Assembly: GCA_964591605.1 (NCBI GenBank)
Contig: CAZQEN010000133.1
Span: forward strand, 1 to 18,626
Origin: CAYLLT01 sp964591605
GTDB lineage: Bacteria > Planctomycetota > Phycisphaerae > UBA1845 > PWPN01
Length of the DNA stretch: 18,626 bases
Direction of reading: 5' to 3'
Each line of letters opens with the position of its first letter. The stretch's first letter is position 1. The position numbers were made by a program, and so were the translations under genes. Below the pieces are notes generated by a model. It was not told where the DNA came from. It saw only the letters and a program-made list of their open reading frames with translations, and did no database searches. Positions 17,534 to 18,626 of the stretch are shown piece after piece.

Positions 17534-18304
17534 TCATGCTGGAGCGTCTTCGATCACGCGTTTCCAGCGTTGCGGCACGCCGGACCAGGCCCGCTCGCAG
17601 GTCTCCTCGAGTGGGGCGTAGATGTAATGGGTGGGATTCAGAAACAGGGGCATGGCGGTCAGTGCATCGGTCGGGCGCAGTCGCTCGACGTACGCCCGGA
17701 GCGGTCGGCCGGCGGAGTAGGAGACGAGCGTGAGCGGGCCGGCATCCGGCGCGTGATATGTGCCCGCCAGCAGTCGATGCCAGATGTAACCGTGAATGCC
17801 GTCGGGGTCATCCGGTGTGGGCGGGAACGGGTCGATGAGGAGCACGTGGATTCCCTCGTGCAGCGAGGCGATGGTTTTGTCGGCGAACTGTTCGAGGGTC
17901 TGCCGGGTGTGCTTGTTTGCGGGCGAAACGATCTCGATCAGCGCCACCACGCGGTCGCCGGATGCATGACGGATGACAATCGTGCGTTGCCGGGCCAGAT
18001 AGAACGCCAGGTCGTCCATCGCCTCCTGCGCGAGCTGAACGTGCGGGGGGGCCTCGGTCACGGCGAGAACTCCGCTGCCCGGGCCGCCGCTGATCGCCTG
18101 CCGCTCGTCTTCGGCGGCCTGGTCGCTCCCGGAGCGCAACGCGAGCACATCGGGCGTGATTTCTCCGGCCCGCTGCTCGCCCAGGGCATAGTAGGGCGGC
18201 GGAAGAAGGCCGGCGTTGAGCCGCTCCTGCAGGTGTGTGATCCAGGCGTTGTGAAAAGCGTGAAATGTCCCGGCCGAGACGCGTGTCCAGTCGTGCATGG
18301 GCAT
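17534..18304 (-). CDS. DUF4058 family protein
   Basis: This 256-residue protein starts MPMHDWTRVSAGTFHAFHNA, the typical opening of DUF4058 proteins, followed by ITHLQERLNAGLLPPPYYAL. Later blocks include VALIEIVSPANKHT near residue 120, IHVLLIDPFPPTP near 155 and YVERLRPTDALTAMPLFL near 205. The IEIVSPANK block recalls the core of restriction-like nuclease folds, but whether this family has such activity is not established. It is cytoplasmic, with no signal or membrane segment, and common in planctomycetes and cyanobacteria. GAGGGA precedes ATG 18304 by about 8 bases. It ends 24 bases from the convergent lptD stop, with no clear terminator between them. Function is unknown. Confidence 0.9.
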   Translation of the reverse strand: MPMHDWTRVSAGTFHAFHNAWITHLQERLNAGLLPPPYYALGEQRAGEITPDVLALRSGSDQAAEDERQAISGGPGSGVLAVTEAPPHVQLAQEAMDDLAFYLARQRTIVIRHASGDRVVALIEIVSPANKHTRQTLEQFADKTIASLHEGIHVLLIDPFPPTPDDPDGIHGYIWHRLLAGTYHAPDAGPLTLVSYSAGRPLRAYVERLRPTDALTAMPLFLNPTHYIYAPLEETCERAWSGVPQRWKRVIEDAPA

Positions 18305-18381
18305 CGCAGTTTCCCTCGTGAGCTGTCCTGAAGGCCTCCGTCAGCCTTCCCTCGTGCCCGCCGGCTGATCATGTCCTCATG

Positions 18382-18410
18382 ATTATACCCGCCTTCCGGG
18401 CAAAGGCGGG
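18382..18410 (-). promoter_or_regulatory. Possible -10 element next to a hairpin, upstream of the DUF4058 gene
   Basis: On the minus strand a perfect TATAAT occupies 18382-18387. Directly upstream of it lies an 8-bp stem, CCCGCCTT (18388-18395) with AAGGCGGG (18403-18410). No -35 match is seen because the hairpin takes its place. It could be an activator-dependent promoter, or the hairpin may be a terminator remnant of the upstream aminotransferase gene. Confidence 0.35.
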
Positions 18411-18440
18411 GGGCGCTGTCGGTCCTTAACGGGCTGCCTG

Positions 18441-18464
18441 CCGAAGCCCTCGCCTGCGCTTCGG
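18441..18464 (-). terminator. Weak stem-loop after the aminotransferase gene
   Basis: CCGAAGC (18441-18447) and GCTTCGG (18458-18464) form a 7-bp stem with a 10-base loop, about 20 bases past the aminotransferase stop on the minus strand. No T-run follows, so intrinsic termination is doubtful. Confidence 0.3.
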
Positions 18465-18469
18465 GATCT

Positions 18470-18482
18470 GGGGGGGGGGGGG
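18470..18482. repeat. Run of 13 G residues
   Basis: Thirteen G bases in a row on the plus strand (13 C on the minus strand) lie directly after the stop codon of the minus-strand aminotransferase gene. Such tracts slip during replication and are also error-prone in sequencing, so the exact length may be unreliable. Confidence 0.9.
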
Positions 18483-18626
18483 CTATGGTGCGAGTTGGCG
18501 GTGGATGGCGCAGCCGGCTTCGAGTTTGGCGTCGGTGGTGGCGTAGCTGAGGCGGAAGTGGGTGGTGCGGTCAGAGAAGACCGAGCCGGGGATGATGAGG
18601 ACGTTGTGGGCGATGGCGTCGGCGAC
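18483..18626 (-). CDS. C-terminal end of a class I/II PLP-dependent aminotransferase (partial)
   Basis: Forty-seven residues enter from the right edge and end at TAG (18483-18485 read on the minus strand). The sequence VLIIPGSVFSD, then THFRLSYATTDAKLEAGCAI is the classic C-terminus of class I/II aminotransferases. The arginine in FRLSYA corresponds to the residue that binds the substrate alpha-carboxylate. These cytoplasmic enzymes transfer amino groups between amino acids and 2-oxo acids using PLP. Substrate preference cannot be judged from this end. The DUF4058 gene follows 178 bases downstream on the same strand, probably with its own promoter. Confidence 0.88.
   Translation of the reverse strand, partial: VADAIAHNVLIIPGSVFSDRTTHFRLSYATTDAKLEAGCAIHRQLAP

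Overview
The window is a high-GC chromosomal segment with eleven complete or nearly complete protein genes and two partial genes at its edges. Several features point to a Gram-negative bacterium of the Planctomycetota, probably a Phycisphaerae-like lineage. These are a monohaem lipoprotein of planctomycete style, a DUF4058 protein, a short ribbon-helix-helix-like protein, an LptD-type outer-membrane barrel, and intergenic palindromes of the GTAGGGTGGGC and GCAGGCGTCCC types. The taxonomic call is inference from gene style; no rRNA gene is present to confirm it.

Layout. Bases 1-3048 (+) hold the end of a gene that is probably prkA, then yeaH (DUF444/UPF0229) and spoVR. This is the widespread stress and starvation module. 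It carries short repeats in both intergenic gaps, and the repeat array before spoVR is unusually intrusive. Bases 3216-5489 (+) encode a soluble sigma-54 activator with three PAS sensor domains. Bases 5733-7627 (+) encode a probable PQQ-type sugar dehydrogenase lipoprotein and a small monohaem cytochrome-like lipoprotein, plausibly a cell-surface oxidation pair. A membrane-anchored metallophosphoesterase with altered active-site motifs (7796-8929, -) is divergent from a large YfhO-family membrane protein (9074-11989, +). Next come a periplasmic Do/HtrA protease (12152-13771, +), a strong shared terminator and a convergent 63-residue protein (13941-14132, -). A 443-base gene-free stretch rich in hairpins leads into a good sigma-70-type promoter and an LptD-like gene with a TTG start (14576-17509, +). 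The right end has a convergent DUF4058 gene (17534-18304, -) and the C-terminus of a class I/II aminotransferase (18483-18626, -), with a 13-G tract touching its stop codon.

How the genes relate. PrkA, YeaH and SpoVR form a known co-occurring set. In enterobacteria yeaGH is linked to sigma-54/NtrC control, so the PAS-sigma-54 activator directly downstream is a candidate regulator of the module. The envelope genes (HtrA, LptD, YfhO, metallophosphoesterase, two lipoproteins) suggest a region devoted to envelope maintenance and surface chemistry, but they do not form one operon.

I did not find a clearly new multi-gene system. The most interesting observations are the palindromic repeat array that separates the expected spoVR ribosome-binding site from its start codon while leaving the frame open, the 24-base-period repeat between prkA and yeaH, the altered metallophosphoesterase motifs, and the unexplained hairpin cluster upstream of lptD.
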